A stretch of 64,000 nt of DNA from Sphingobacterium pedocola (GCF_015209965.1 NZ_MU158691.1:256041-320040); one strand, 5' to 3'; shown: positions 26,092 through 35,072, numbered from the stretch's first letter. The notes: generated by a model not told the origin, from the sequence alone. Numbers and translations: made by a program.

Positions 26092-26907
26092 TCAAATTCG
26101 CTCCCGATATTCCTTTGGTGTTACGCCAAGCAATTTTTTCACATAGCGGGTAAAGAACGAACGGCTCGAAAAATCCATTTCATCGGCTATTTCGGAGATA
26201 TTAAGGTTCTTATTTTGCAATAGTATAATGATCCGCTCTTTTGAGTTACGCTGTATCCATTCAGATGCTGTTATTGCAGTATTGACCTTGCAAATATAAT
26301 TAAGGTATTTAGGTGTAATATTCAGCTTATCACTGTAAAACCGGACTTCCCGCTGTGTCATGCAATGTTCCTGTACCAATTGTATAAACTGTTCGTACAA
26401 GGTTCCGCTTTGCAAACTTCTTTTTTTTCTGTCGAGCTCGTCTTCAAAAATGTGCCACATCTCCAAAAGAAAAAGTTGCATTTGGAGTTTAAGTGCTTCC
26501 TCATAAAACCGATGGTTGGTTTCCTGCGACATATCGTATAGCAACTTAAAATTTTTCAGGATTTTCTCTTTGTCTTTTTTATCCGGATGCAAGATGGGAT
26601 ATTCTTTAGAATGTATAATGCTGTCTATGCTCGTCGTGGCACTCGGTAAATTCATTGTCAATAAATTGCTTTCCACAAACAAAATTGTTGCTTTGAAATT
26701 CGCTGAAAAAGACAATTCCGAAACAATAAGACCTGCCAACCAAAAGATAAATTCTCCTTTCTTACTTTGATGTTGCTGACCATTGAAGGTAAATTTCACA
26801 CTTCCACTTTGACAATAAATATGGGTATGAAACCGGCTTTGAAAATCTTTAGGAAACTGAGCCCTTGAAGCCGTTTTGTAGAGTATAACTTTTTGATTTT
26901 CTGCCAT
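26092..26907 (-). CDS. AraC-family transcriptional regulator
   Basis: The protein has 271 residues from MAENQKVILYKT. An ATG 14 codons upstream adds a leader unlike the family. The N-terminal cupin includes RFHTHIYCQSGSVKFTFNGQQ and GEFIFWLAG. The C-terminal AraC domain has TQREVRFYSDKLNITPKYLN and LNISEIADEMDFSSRSFFTRYVKKLLGVTPKEYRER in pieces. It is divergent from the four-gene operon at 27041-30056 with a shared control region that contains a perfect dyad. It most probably activates that operon. Confidence 0.92.
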   Translation of the reverse strand: MAENQKVILYKTASRAQFPKDFQSRFHTHIYCQSGSVKFTFNGQQHQSKKGEFIFWLAGLIVSELSFSANFKATILFVESNLLTMNLPSATTSIDSIIHSKEYPILHPDKKDKEKILKNFKLLYDMSQETNHRFYEEALKLQMQLFLLEMWHIFEDELDRKKRSLQSGTLYEQFIQLVQEHCMTQREVRFYSDKLNITPKYLNYICKVNTAITASEWIQRNSKERIIILLQNKNLNISEIADEMDFSSRSFFTRYVKKLLGVTPKEYRERI

Positions 26908-26961
26908 ATCATTTTTGATTTGCTGCCATATCAAGTAAAAATAGAACAATTAATTGATAAT

Positions 26962-27027
26962 AAGTAATATTTGACATTACTTGCGAAATAAATGTAATAT
27001 AACACCTTTTTAATCCTTTTATCTTTG
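26962..27027 (+). promoter_or_regulatory. Likely AraC operator and -7 element of the 27041 operon
   Basis: AAGTAAT (26962-26968) and ATTACTT (26976-26982) form a perfect dyad with a 7-base spacer. TATCTTTG at 27020-27027 is a perfect -7 element. No TTG lies at the -33 position. The dyad would sit near -60, the usual place for an activator that makes up for a poor -33 box. Confidence 0.5.
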
Positions 27028-27040
27028 TTCTTATAAAATT

Positions 27041-27613
27041 ATGGGAATGAACACAGAAGATATATTCGAGAGGTTACGCAAAGGGGAAACCGTTTCACCA
27101 AACGATCCGGACGCCCATCAAATGATGGAAGCTTCTTTTGCAACAAAAAAGCTTTTGGTCCAAATGAATAATGCAACGGAACCAGAAGAAATCAGAAGCC
27201 TTTTAAGCCAAATTATAGGTTCAGAAATTGACGGAACTGTTAACCTATTTACACCTTTGCACATCAATTACGGTAAGCATACCAAAATTGGTAAAAATGT
27301 ATTCATCAACTTCGATTGTGTGTTTTTGGATTTGGGCGGAATTACCATTGAAGACAATGTTTTTATTGCTCCGAAAGTTAGTTTATTATCCGAAGGACAT
27401 CCAACCTCAATTGAAGATCGACATTCTTTAATTCCAAAACCTATCCGCATAAAGAATAATGCATGGATTGGTGCCAATGTAACCATTTTACAAGGTGTAA
27501 CCATTGGTGAAAATGCAGTAGTCGCAGCGGGAGCAGTCGTTTCCAAAGATGTTCCCGACAATACAATTGTTGGTGGAATTCCTGCGAAAATTATTAAAGA
27601 AATTCACTCCTAA
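27041..27613 (+). CDS. Maltose/galactoside O-acetyltransferase-like (left-handed beta-helix)
   Basis: The protein has 190 residues. The helical N-terminus MNTEDIFERLRKGETVSPND is that of maltose/nodulation acetyltransferases. The hexapeptide-repeat region follows: HINYGKHTKIGKNVFINF, DNVFIAPKVSLLSEGHP, and AWIGANVTILQGVTIGENAV to AAGAVVSKDVPDNTIVGGIPAKII. The catalytic His of the family lies in EGHP. It uses acetyl-CoA to acetylate a sugar or similar small molecule. It is the first gene of the operon controlled from the divergent AraC region, 13 bases before the dehydrogenase gene. Confidence 0.9.
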   Translation: MGMNTEDIFERLRKGETVSPNDPDAHQMMEASFATKKLLVQMNNATEPEEIRSLLSQIIGSEIDGTVNLFTPLHINYGKHTKIGKNVFINFDCVFLDLGGITIEDNVFIAPKVSLLSEGHPTSIEDRHSLIPKPIRIKNNAWIGANVTILQGVTIGENAVVAAGAVVSKDVPDNTIVGGIPAKIIKEIHS

Positions 27614-27625
27614 ATCATCGATAAA

Positions 27626-28807
27626 ATGTCAAATGATAACAATAGATCCAGAAGAAAATTTATTCAGCAAACGGCAATTGCAGGTGCCGGTTTTGTGCTA
27701 GCCAGACCATTGCAAATTTTCGCACTAACAAATAATAAAACAGTTATGAGCAAAAATATAAAATCAAGAGGATATGCCGGAAAAGATGTTGCAGGACAAA
27801 TGGTTCCCTGGAACTTTGAGAGAAGACCTGTGGGGGATAACGATGTTTTAATCGAAATAAAATATTCGGGTATTTGCCATTCCGACATCCATACCATAAA
27901 AGGACATTGGGGTCAGCAAAAATATCCGCAGGTTGCCGGACACGAAATTGCCGGTATAATTACCGCCGTTGGTAAAAATGTTACCAAATTTAAAGTGGGC
28001 GATCAGGCTGGTGTTGGCTGCATGGTGAACAGCTGCATGCAATGCGATAGTTGTAAAAGTGGTGAGGAACATCACTGCGAAACTGGCGGAATGGTTGGCA
28101 CTTACGGCACGCCGGAAGCCTCATCGCCAAGCGGAATTACGCAAGGTGGTTATTCCAACAACATCGTGGTAACCGAACATTTTGCCATTAAAATACCGAA
28201 AAATATTGAGTTGAAATATGCGGCACCATTGCTTTGTGCGGGAATTACCACCTATTCGCCAATGATGAAGGTTAATTTCAAAAAAGGTGATAAGATTGGT
28301 GTAATTGGCATTGGTGGTTTAGGACATATGGCTGTGAAATTAGCCGTTTTTAAAGGTGCGGAAGTGTATGCCTTTACCACTTCGCCATCAAAAATAAAGG
28401 ATATCAAAGGTTTTGGTGCGAAAGAGGCAATCGTGATAAAATCGGCTGAAGATTTAAAGCCGTACAAAGGAAAACTCGATTTTATGATATCCACAGTTCC
28501 TTATGCTTATGAAATGTCGCCTTACATTGATTGCGTGAAAAAATACGGATACTTTACCCAAGTGGGACAACCAATTAACGGCGAATTGACCATCAATAAT
28601 TTCAATATGATTTTCAATAGAGTGAATTTTAACGGCTCTTTGATTGGTGGTATTCCCGAAACACAGGAAGTGATGGATTATTGTGCCGAAAACAAAATCT
28701 ATCCGCAAATAGAAATCATCAATGCTTCGCAAATAAATGATGCTTGGGACAAAGTAGTCAATAAAGAAGCGAGGTACCGATATGTAATTGATGCCTCCAC
28801 ATTTTAA
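27626..28807 (+). CDS. Zinc-dependent alcohol dehydrogenase with twin-arginine leader
   Basis: The protein has 393 residues. The leader NRSRRKFIQQTAIAGAGFVL is a twin-arginine signal, which is unusual because this MDR/cinnamyl-alcohol-dehydrogenase (YahK/AdhA) type is normally cytoplasmic. The catalytic zinc site is in YSGICHSDIHT (Cys), AGHEIAG (His-Glu), and the structural zinc cysteines in CMQCDSCKSGEEHHC. The Rossmann motif is GIGGLGHMAVKLAVFKGAE. It reduces aldehydes with NADPH. An internal ATG (MSKNIKSRGYAG) would give a normal-length cytoplasmic form, so a fused leader or alternative starts are possible. Confidence 0.88.
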   Translation: MSNDNNRSRRKFIQQTAIAGAGFVLARPLQIFALTNNKTVMSKNIKSRGYAGKDVAGQMVPWNFERRPVGDNDVLIEIKYSGICHSDIHTIKGHWGQQKYPQVAGHEIAGIITAVGKNVTKFKVGDQAGVGCMVNSCMQCDSCKSGEEHHCETGGMVGTYGTPEASSPSGITQGGYSNNIVVTEHFAIKIPKNIELKYAAPLLCAGITTYSPMMKVNFKKGDKIGVIGIGGLGHMAVKLAVFKGAEVYAFTTSPSKIKDIKGFGAKEAIVIKSAEDLKPYKGKLDFMISTVPYAYEMSPYIDCVKKYGYFTQVGQPINGELTINNFNMIFNRVNFNGSLIGGIPETQEVMDYCAENKIYPQIEIINASQINDAWDKVVNKEARYRYVIDASTF

Positions 28808-28825
28808 TTTTTAAAACCAAATAGT

Positions 28826-29299
28826 ATGAAATCTTTAATAATACTTATTGCTATTCTATTTACTTTTTCTTGTTGTACAGCAAGTTGTGGTAAAGGCAAT
28901 GAAACAACACCGCCTCAAAATAATGGCAGTAGAAATAATAACCCAACAGCAACCAAAATGAAAATCACCATCGGCACAGCAGTTTTTACAGCAACTTTAT
29001 ACGATAACCCTAGTGCAAATGCGTTCAAAGGAATGCTGCCGCTTACCATTGATATGACAGAGCTGAATGGAAATGAAAAGTATTATGATTTACCAAGTCC
29101 GTTACCAACAAAGGCGTCGGTTGGCGGAGATATTAAAGTGGGCGATTTAATGCTTTACGGAAACAATACACTGGTAGTTTTTTATAAAAATTTCAACACC
29201 ACATACCACTATACAAAACTGGGATCTGTTGATAATCCATCGGGACTTGCTGCTGCTTTGGGTAAAGGAAATGTATTTGTAAAATTTGAAAATAATTAA
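28826..29299 (+). CDS. Cyclophilin-like fold lipoprotein
   Basis: The protein has 157 residues. The lipoprotein signal is ILIAILFTFSCCTASC. The mature part matches the cyclophilin-like (PF18050-type) pattern: MKITIGTAVFTATLYDNPSA, FKGMLPLTIDMTELNGNEKY, GDLMLYGNNTLVVFY. These small proteins often travel with reductases in such operons. Their role is unknown. It is the third gene of the operon, 18 bases after the dehydrogenase. Confidence 0.85.
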   Translation: MKSLIILIAILFTFSCCTASCGKGNETTPPQNNGSRNNNPTATKMKITIGTAVFTATLYDNPSANAFKGMLPLTIDMTELNGNEKYYDLPSPLPTKASVGGDIKVGDLMLYGNNTLVVFYKNFNTTYHYTKLGSVDNPSGLAAALGKGNVFVKFENN

Positions 29300-29309
29300 A
29301 ATAAAATAA

Positions 29310-30056
29310 ATGGAAAATAATATCAAAGATAAAGTTATAATCATTACAGGCGCAAGCAGTGGTATGGGTGAAGCAGCCGCGAAACATCTGGCAACACTCG
29401 GAGCAACAGTTGTGCTTGGCGCAAGAAGATCCGACAGAATTGAAAAGCTAGCAAAAGATATTCAGGAAGCAGGCGGGAAAGCACTTGCGGTGACAGCAGA
29501 TGTAACCAATCTTGAGCAGATAAAGAAACTCGTTGATACCGCTGTTCAGCAATTTGGACGTGTAGATGTAATACTTAATAACGCGGGTATAATGCCTTTG
29601 TCGCCAATGGATAGAATTAATGTGGAGGAATGGAATACGATGATTGATGTAAATATTAAAGGCGTACTCAATGGTATTGCCGCTGTGCTACCATATATGA
29701 AAGAGCAGAAGTTTGGTCAAATCATCAACACCTCTTCCGTTGCAGGCCATAAAATATTTGGTGGTTCTGCAGTTTATTCTGCAACAAAATTTGCTGTACG
29801 CGCACTCACAGAAGGTTTGCGTATGGAAGTGAAACCTTATAATATTCGTACTACGATTGTATCTCCGGGTGCTGTAAAAACAGAATTGCTGGAACATATT
29901 TCCGAGGTAGATATTCAGCAGGCAAACAAAGATTACGTGGGAGAAGTAGGTATCAGTCCCGAATCCTTTGCTCGAGTGGTTGCTTTTGCAATCAGCCAGC
30001 CAGAAGATGTAGATATTAACGAAGTTATTTTCCGTCCTACAGCGCAGGAGCTTTAA
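29310..30056 (+). CDS. SDR-family NAD(P)-dependent oxidoreductase
   Basis: The protein has 248 residues, a full classical SDR: TGASSGMGEAAAKHLA (cofactor motif), NNAGIMPL, the catalytic INTSSVAGHKI Ser and YSATK (Tyr, Lys), then SPGAVKTELLEH. The GARRSDR loop after strand 2 suggests NADPH. It is the last gene of the operon. Together with the alcohol dehydrogenase it suggests detoxification or turnover of carbonyl compounds (inference). Confidence 0.93.
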   Translation: MENNIKDKVIIITGASSGMGEAAAKHLATLGATVVLGARRSDRIEKLAKDIQEAGGKALAVTADVTNLEQIKKLVDTAVQQFGRVDVILNNAGIMPLSPMDRINVEEWNTMIDVNIKGVLNGIAAVLPYMKEQKFGQIINTSSVAGHKIFGGSAVYSATKFAVRALTEGLRMEVKPYNIRTTIVSPGAVKTELLEHISEVDIQQANKDYVGEVGISPESFARVVAFAISQPEDVDINEVIFRPTAQEL

Positions 30057-30063
30057 GTAGTAA

Positions 30064-30234
30064 TTTTTAGCGATTGCCTACTCAAAGAAGAAGGCTCTTG
30101 CCGAAGGTATTGCCAAATGTGAGCGCGAAAAGGCTATTGAAACAGCACTTGAGATGAAAAAAGAGGGTGTCCCTATCGAGCAGATTGCGAATTTTACAAA
30201 GCTGTCCATTGAGGAAATTGAAAACCTAAAATAG
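30064..30234 (+). pseudogene. C-terminal remnant of an Rpn-family nuclease gene
   Basis: The open frame reads KKALAEGIAKCEREKAIETA, then MKKEGVPIEQIANFTKLSIE and EIENLK before the stop. This is the tail of the Rpn/PD-(D/E)xK transposase family, close to the end of the intact gene at 35356. Everything 5' of the coiled-coil tail is missing. It follows the SDR stop almost directly. Confidence 0.75.
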
Positions 30235-30316
30235 TTGGTTAGACATTATATTTTAATACAGCCATCTGGATTTTTTCAGGTGGCTGTTGTTGTTCAATAA
30301 CCTTCTATATTAATTA

Positions 30317-30360
30317 GGCGCGGGACAAAGTCCACGCGCCAGCGATTTGCATATACTGGC
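30317..30360 (+). repeat. REP-like hairpin repeat, copy B
   Basis: The same hairpin as copy A, extending to GCATATACTGGC. It abuts the C-terminal fragment at 30357 and appears to have inserted into, or recombined with, that gene. Confidence 0.75.
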
Positions 30361-30535
30361 GCGAGGAGGAGAAGATTACGTCCGTACCGAAGAGTCTACC
30401 TATTTTTCTGGATTATATGTAGATCGAGAAGGATTTTTACAAATAACAAATCCGAACCTGGAAGCAGTACATATGAAACCTTTTTGCAGCTGTTGTACCC
30501 ACACATTCAACGGAAAACTATTCGGAAGCAGATAA
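30357..30535 (+). pseudogene. C-terminal remnant of the HHNFGGDF/CCTHTFNG hypothetical family
   Basis: The frame reads EDYVRTEESTYFSGLYVD, then NPNLEAVHMKPFCSCCTHTF and NGKLFG to a stop. From memory this is the C-terminal half of the same Bacteroidota family whose N-terminal half lies decayed at 1502-1767. The two conserved cysteines and the His suggest a metal site. The REP-like repeat forms the 5' boundary. The bases to 30702 hold no further gene. A possible 3' frame (YSEADKSIYKTLERTS) is unassigned. Confidence 0.5.
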
Positions 30536-30702
30536 AAGCATTTACAAGACCTTGGAGAGAACGTCAAAAATTGTCGACCAAGTTATAAAAGAAAGGCCGG
30601 ATCATCAGGTAAAGAAGAGCGCATTTGTAGGTTAAGAAATAATACTTAAATTAGATCGAAAATTAAAAAAACTGATTTATAATCCGATACTTCCGTTGGA
30701 AT

Positions 30703-32049
30703 ATGTTTCTAATTGATCAACAAACACTCTCCGATTTAAATGCTATTGAGCGCAGCGATAACGGACTGTGGAATTTTTTTGACCATACAGTAACAGTGGA
30801 AGGACGGTATACCGTGTATAGATATTTTCTCAACCCGTTAAAGAGCATTGAAGAAATCCGGAATCGTCAGGAAGCCATAATATATCTGGCCGAAGCAGAT
30901 GTAGACTTTCCTTTTGATAAATTTATGATGGATGACCTGGAACGATACCTAAGTCTACCTAATGAACCCTATTCAGAAAACTATTTCTCGTATTACTTAG
31001 AAAAGTTGTCTGCAAATATGTTTTCGCTCAGTAACAAAAGAATACGTCAGACAATTAGACGTTCTGTGTGCGAGATCGCCATGTTGATCAGATATTTATC
31101 AGAACTTCTTGAATCTGCGGTCAAACAGGCGAGGCCCGTTGGTATGCTCAACCAATTCAGAGAAGATGTTCTCAGGTTAACGGAAGGCCTCGATTTCGAC
31201 GAGTTAAAAAAGATATCCATCGAAGACATTCCGCTTAGTTCTCTCATAAAATATGATTATAAATTTAGGAATTTAAAAAAGAGCCAAGTAAAATCAATTT
31301 TTGCCATTCTTTACGAATTGGATGCACTGAGAGGGATTTCGATATCTTTTATACAACGGCAAATGATTTTTCCGACCTTCCACCATGAGAATGAACCGGA
31401 TATGATGTTGCAAATAGAAGGGCTCTATAATCTCTTTATCGATAACCCAATAAAAAATGATATAGCCATACGGCGGGAAAAAAATATCTGGTTCTTGACA
31501 GGAGCAAATATGACCGGAAAATCTACCCTTTTAAAAACAGTAGGCACCTGCGTGTATCTGGCCCACCTTGGCTTCCCCGTGCCCGCATCGAGAATGAATA
31601 CGCAATTTTTTGATGGTTTGTTGACAACGATTAACCTTGCAGATGATATAATCGCTGGTCATAGTCATTTTTTTAGTGAAGTACTGCGTATTAAGAAAAT
31701 AGCGGATACCCTGTCAGAAAAGCAGCGGATGGTCATTATTTTAGACGAAGCGTTTAAGGGAACTAACTATAACGATGCGTATCAGGCAACACTTACACTT
31801 ATTGAACATTTTGAAAACATGAAGAGTTCTATATTTTTTATATCATCTCATATTACAGAGCTTAGTTCAGCCATACATAAAGATCGCGTCGAATTAAGGT
31901 ATTTGAATACCGAAACGAACGATGAAAGTAATATCAAGTTTACTTATCAATTAGTTTCAGGCGTAGCCGAAGAGAAGTTAGGCATGTGGCTTCTACAGCG
32001 AGAAAAGATATTTGAAACTTTGAAATCAATAGGTACTAGGGGGAATTGA
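30703..32049 (+). CDS. MutS-family ATPase without mismatch-recognition domain
   Basis: The protein has 448 residues. The MutS core and ATPase are present: Walker A GANMTGKST near residue 267, the GHSHFFSEV signature, Walker B IILDEAFKGTN, and the His switch SSHITELSSA. The N-terminal mismatch-binding and connector domains of MutS1 (800 residues or more) are absent, so it starts in the lever/core part (LNAIERSDNGLWNFFDHTVT). It is a stand-alone short MutS-like protein of Bacteroidota, probably not in mismatch repair. It lies next to a cluster of remnants and precedes the AT-rich cassette region. Confidence 0.88.
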   Translation: MFLIDQQTLSDLNAIERSDNGLWNFFDHTVTVEGRYTVYRYFLNPLKSIEEIRNRQEAIIYLAEADVDFPFDKFMMDDLERYLSLPNEPYSENYFSYYLEKLSANMFSLSNKRIRQTIRRSVCEIAMLIRYLSELLESAVKQARPVGMLNQFREDVLRLTEGLDFDELKKISIEDIPLSSLIKYDYKFRNLKKSQVKSIFAILYELDALRGISISFIQRQMIFPTFHHENEPDMMLQIEGLYNLFIDNPIKNDIAIRREKNIWFLTGANMTGKSTLLKTVGTCVYLAHLGFPVPASRMNTQFFDGLLTTINLADDIIAGHSHFFSEVLRIKKIADTLSEKQRMVIILDEAFKGTNYNDAYQATLTLIEHFENMKSSIFFISSHITELSSAIHKDRVELRYLNTETNDESNIKFTYQLVSGVAEEKLGMWLLQREKIFETLKSIGTRGN

Positions 32050-32137
32050 ATGTTTTATGGTAAGTTCAATTTTATACACATTATTTGAAACCTCGTCAAA
32101 CCGTAAGGTCCATTTGTCTACTAATTCTGCATTATTC

Positions 32138-32413
32138 CTAACCATTTTTAGTAAATTTTCGTTCTCCTGTAATGTCGTAAGTTTTCAAATGTTCTCCGTC
32201 ATGGTCATAGATTGAACATTCAAATTCGGGTTTACTCTTTATAAAGTTTAGGACAAAATTTTCTGCATCATAAAAATTGTCAAACAATTGATAAATATCT
32301 CCTGCGCTATCGCCTTTTCGGAATAGTGTTAAGTCCTTTTTAAAAACGTGACCTGTGGCATATTCAGCGATGAGGATTGAACATTTACCTTTTTCTAATT
32401 TCGGTGCATTCAT
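32138..32413 (-). CDS. Small conserved hypothetical protein
   Basis: The protein has 91 residues, soluble, with an alternating strand-helix pattern: CSILIAEYATGHVFKKDLTLF, DNFYDAENFVLNFIKSKPEF and CSIYDHDGEHLKTYDI. I do not recognise the family. It is the most downstream gene of the minus-strand series between 32 and 40 kb. The intergenic sequence on its upstream side (TTACGTGCTATCG) is cassette-like but short. Confidence 0.6.
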   Translation of the reverse strand: MNAPKLEKGKCSILIAEYATGHVFKKDLTLFRKGDSAGDIYQLFDNFYDAENFVLNFIKSKPEFECSIYDHDGEHLKTYDITGERKFTKNG

Positions 32414-32532
32414 TATTATTTTGTGTTACGTGCTATCGTTTAAAATGACCGACAAATATGAACATTCTTATCTCAATGATTTCGTGGGTAATTATAGCGT
32501 ACCGGCTCCGAATTGAAGATACAGAAGTTCAT

Positions 32533-33234
32533 TTATCGGGTGTCGTGCTGCCGGTCCATGAAGCAGTCATGTCCAATTTTTTTAATTCGGTTTAGTAGTT
32601 CTGTACTACAATTTCTGCAACTTCCGTTCATTGTGTTAATTAGGTCTTTTGCTACTTCGCCCGGATTTTCAAAATCGTCACCTCTATAGAAGCCGCTATA
32701 TCCAATTGCTGCAACCCACATGTGGTATTTTTCGCCTGTTACATCAATATCCATATATTCGAAAAATTCCTTCGGAAACCTTTCAGCATATTTACGGGCA
32801 GGTTGGCCGGTATATTCTCCCAATGCACCGTCCTGTATAACGATTGTCTTATTCAAACACCACCGGTAAAAGGGTCTTAATTTATTATTGTTAGAAGTTA
32901 CTAGATGTAAAAGCTCCTCTGTAACTTGATTATCCATTGGCCGGAGCTTCCCGTAGTAAAATTGTTTGGCCAAGTCAGCGCAGTTTATATCATTCAGGTA
33001 ATAGCTAACCGGCTTAAACCAAATAGAATCTATGTCGGGGTCGTGAGTCAGCCCAAATCCCTGCTGCCAATCATGAAGATCTTCGAGATCAGTTTGCGGA
33101 TTCTCTAATTTATCTGCCGGCAACATTTTCTTTTCCACATTTGATGGCTCAGTTTGGTTAAATCTAGTTTCTCTGCTATCCTGATGGCAGGAAACAGAGA
33201 TGATAAGGATACAAATAGTATAGAATATTTTCAT
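32533..33234 (-). CDS. Lipoprotein of unknown function with paired C-terminal cysteines
   Basis: The protein has 233 residues. The lipobox is IISVSC. The body has no recognised domain. Near the end, GSCRNCSTELLNRIKKIGHD carries two close cysteines and is followed by CFMDRQH, so a metal or disulphide is possible. There is a polar N-terminal stretch after lipidation, typical of surface proteins. It lies between two other minus-strand genes with gaps of about 120 and 135 bases and no clear operon. Confidence 0.6.
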   Translation of the reverse strand: MKIFYTICILIISVSCHQDSRETRFNQTEPSNVEKKMLPADKLENPQTDLEDLHDWQQGFGLTHDPDIDSIWFKPVSYYLNDINCADLAKQFYYGKLRPMDNQVTEELLHLVTSNNNKLRPFYRWCLNKTIVIQDGALGEYTGQPARKYAERFPKEFFEYMDIDVTGEKYHMWVAAIGYSGFYRGDDFENPGEVAKDLINTMNGSCRNCSTELLNRIKKIGHDCFMDRQHDTR

Positions 33235-33368
33235 ACGCTGCTGATCATAAATTTACATTTTATTTCCAACTGAAAAAAATAGTATTTGGTTGTTTCTTCT
33301 TTTCCATATCATCTGTCCAATGATAACCGGATTCATCTTTATATAATACTAGTTTATCTTCTGTGATT

Positions 33369-34106
33369 TCATTTAAAGTTCATCCGCTCAGACCATTTCA
33401 GTTCTGTTGGTAATTCCTGATTTGAAAATTCTATATGTATTACACGTCTCTTCCTGTTATTCGTTGTCCTGCTTGAGCTATGTAAAATTAATGGTTTCAT
33501 AATCATTATACCACCTCTTTTTACGTTGCAAGCCGTTTCCGTTTCTGTATCCCAGTCTATATTTTCAGGTCTGTAAATTTTCTTTAAATGAGATCTCGGA
33601 ATTACTCTTAATGCACCGTTATTTTCGTCCGTATCGTCAAGATGGATCCGGATTGTGTAGATGTTCTCTATTACGTCTATTGGTGGTTGCACAGCATATT
33701 GGCCCTGTTTTGTTGTCCAAGGTCCAAAATTTTCGAGTTCTACTTTTTTGTCAACCGAAATTGTCAGGTCTTGATGGTAAGAAACATACCAATTTGAAGT
33801 TTCTGGTTTATCAAAATATATGCTCTTAACAACAAAGTAATTGTCTCCAAATATCTGGCTAACTACATTTTTTAAACTGTCGTTGAACACCGAATTTGTT
33901 ATCTCGGGAATTTCTTTTAGGAGCTGTCTTATTGCAAAAAGTTCAGTCGATTTTCTAAAAGTCCGTTTATTATTGTCGGCTTGGTCGATCATCGACAAGA
34001 TGTGTTCTATCTCTTTGTCAGAATAGACGTCGTCAACTGTCGTAAAGCCATCTTTGGCGATTTCAATTTTGTGTCTTTGCGTATCTGTCATTTTTATCGG
34101 TGTCAT
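33369..34106 (-). CDS. Phytanoyl-CoA dioxygenase (PhyH)-family oxygenase
   Basis: The protein has 245 residues. It shows the jelly-roll PhyH pattern: the N-terminal DGFTTVDDVYSDKEIEHIL, the metal-binding HQD in WYVSYHQDLT, the central RIHLDDTDENNGALRVIPRSH, and the distal LILHSSSRTTNNRKRRVIH with the third His and the 2-oxoglutarate Arg. It is an Fe(II)/2-oxoglutarate hydroxylase. The substrate is unknown. The cassette-end motif follows its start on the upstream side (34108-34140). Confidence 0.85.
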   Translation of the reverse strand: MTPIKMTDTQRHKIEIAKDGFTTVDDVYSDKEIEHILSMIDQADNNKRTFRKSTELFAIRQLLKEIPEITNSVFNDSLKNVVSQIFGDNYFVVKSIYFDKPETSNWYVSYHQDLTISVDKKVELENFGPWTTKQGQYAVQPPIDVIENIYTIRIHLDDTDENNGALRVIPRSHLKKIYRPENIDWDTETETACNVKRGGIMIMKPLILHSSSRTTNNRKRRVIHIEFSNQELPTELKWSERMNFK

Positions 34107-34107
34107 C

Positions 34108-34215
34108 TTTTAAGCTGATATTACGTTTTGCTGCTTGGCGAAGTAGGCAGTTAAGGTAAATTTTCTTGATTCTGTCTACTTGCTTGTGCGCACAGACCAT
34201 GCCGGTGCATAATTT
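34108..34215 (-). repeat. Cassette-end-like intergenic element, weak copy
   Basis: TTTTAAGCTGATATTACGTTTTG, split by a few changes, matches the corresponding edge of the 36538 element (TTTTAAGCTGTAGCATAACG). The other edge is degenerate. It lies between the HTH gene and the PhyH gene. Confidence 0.35.
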
Positions 34216-34221
34216 TTACAG

Positions 34222-34422
34222 CTAATCTATGTCAAGAATATCACCCGGTTTGCAATCTAAAACTCTGCATATCGCTTCTAAGGTATCAAATCTAACTCCC
34301 TTGGCCTTTCCTGTTTTCAAAATTGAAAGGTTGACTATAGTTAGCCCTACTTTGTCGGATAATTCAGTTAACGACATTTTACGTTTGGCTAACATGACGT
34401 CCAAATTGATAATTATCGGCAT
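34222..34422 (-). CDS. Short XRE/Cro-type HTH regulator paired with DUF2975
   Basis: The protein has 66 residues, all HTH: VMLAKRKMSLTELSDKVGLT, IVNLSILKTGKAKGVRFDTL and EAICRVLDCKPGDILDID. This is the YozG/HTH_26 type, which is often encoded next to a DUF2975 membrane protein, as here (6-base gap). The pair probably senses membrane or envelope state and regulates its own promoter (inference). Confidence 0.88.
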   Translation of the reverse strand: MPIIINLDVMLAKRKMSLTELSDKVGLTIVNLSILKTGKAKGVRFDTLEAICRVLDCKPGDILDID

Positions 34423-34427
34423 ATCAG

Positions 34428-35072
34428 TTAAATAAAAGATTCATTTTCCTTCTTCATGTCTACACCGGCTTTGAAGGTTAATCCAAATGCTAGTAGGGCC
34501 AGTCCGATCAGAGTTTCCGCAGCAATTACACTTGCGCCATTTGTCAGTGCATATCCCGAATCGTTGAGATTCATTGTTTTAATACAATTAATAAAAAGCT
34601 CTTGGGCCATCCATCTTACCATCGGTAATGCGATCAATGCAGTCGATCCCCATAAGATTAATGACGCGTTTCTTTTCGTAAATACCTTGTCTTTGCTAAA
34701 GGAGCTAAAAAGCATTTTTATACACAAGATTAAAAATCCGATAATGAGCCAATAAGTCAATTGAGCAAGTTGATATAATATAGCAGATCCTGAGATTAAT
34801 TCGCTCATAGATTTGAATCTCAAATGAACTAAGGCTTTGCTGGTGGGCTGCACTACGACCCTGTCATTAAACCATTTTTTCAGCGTATTTGGGGATTTGC
34901 TATCCTTATACTCGGCACTAACGTTATACATGTTATAACCTTTAAGACTGTTGCTAGCTCGGGGAGCATTCGATGTAAACACATGCACAGCCAAAAAAAT
35001 TAAATAAAATACGGCGACTACTGTCGCCAAGCGGTTAAGCCATTTTATGACTTTGATGTCTGAAAGTTTCAT
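34428..35072 (-). CDS. DUF2975 four-helix membrane protein
   Basis: The protein has 214 residues from MKLSDIKVIKWLNRLATV. An ATG 7 codons earlier adds a hydrophobic leader and is less likely. Four membrane helices are visible: VVAVFYLIFLAVHVF, ILYQLAQLTYWLIIGFLILCI, LILWGSTALIALPMV and AAETLIGLALLAFGLTF. The DUF2975 domain spans the molecule. It pairs with the HTH protein downstream. The function of the family is unknown. Confidence 0.85.
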   Translation of the reverse strand: MKLSDIKVIKWLNRLATVVAVFYLIFLAVHVFTSNAPRASNSLKGYNMYNVSAEYKDSKSPNTLKKWFNDRVVVQPTSKALVHLRFKSMSELISGSAILYQLAQLTYWLIIGFLILCIKMLFSSFSKDKVFTKRNASLILWGSTALIALPMVRWMAQELFINCIKTMNLNDSGYALTNGASVIAAETLIGLALLAFGLTFKAGVDMKKENESFI

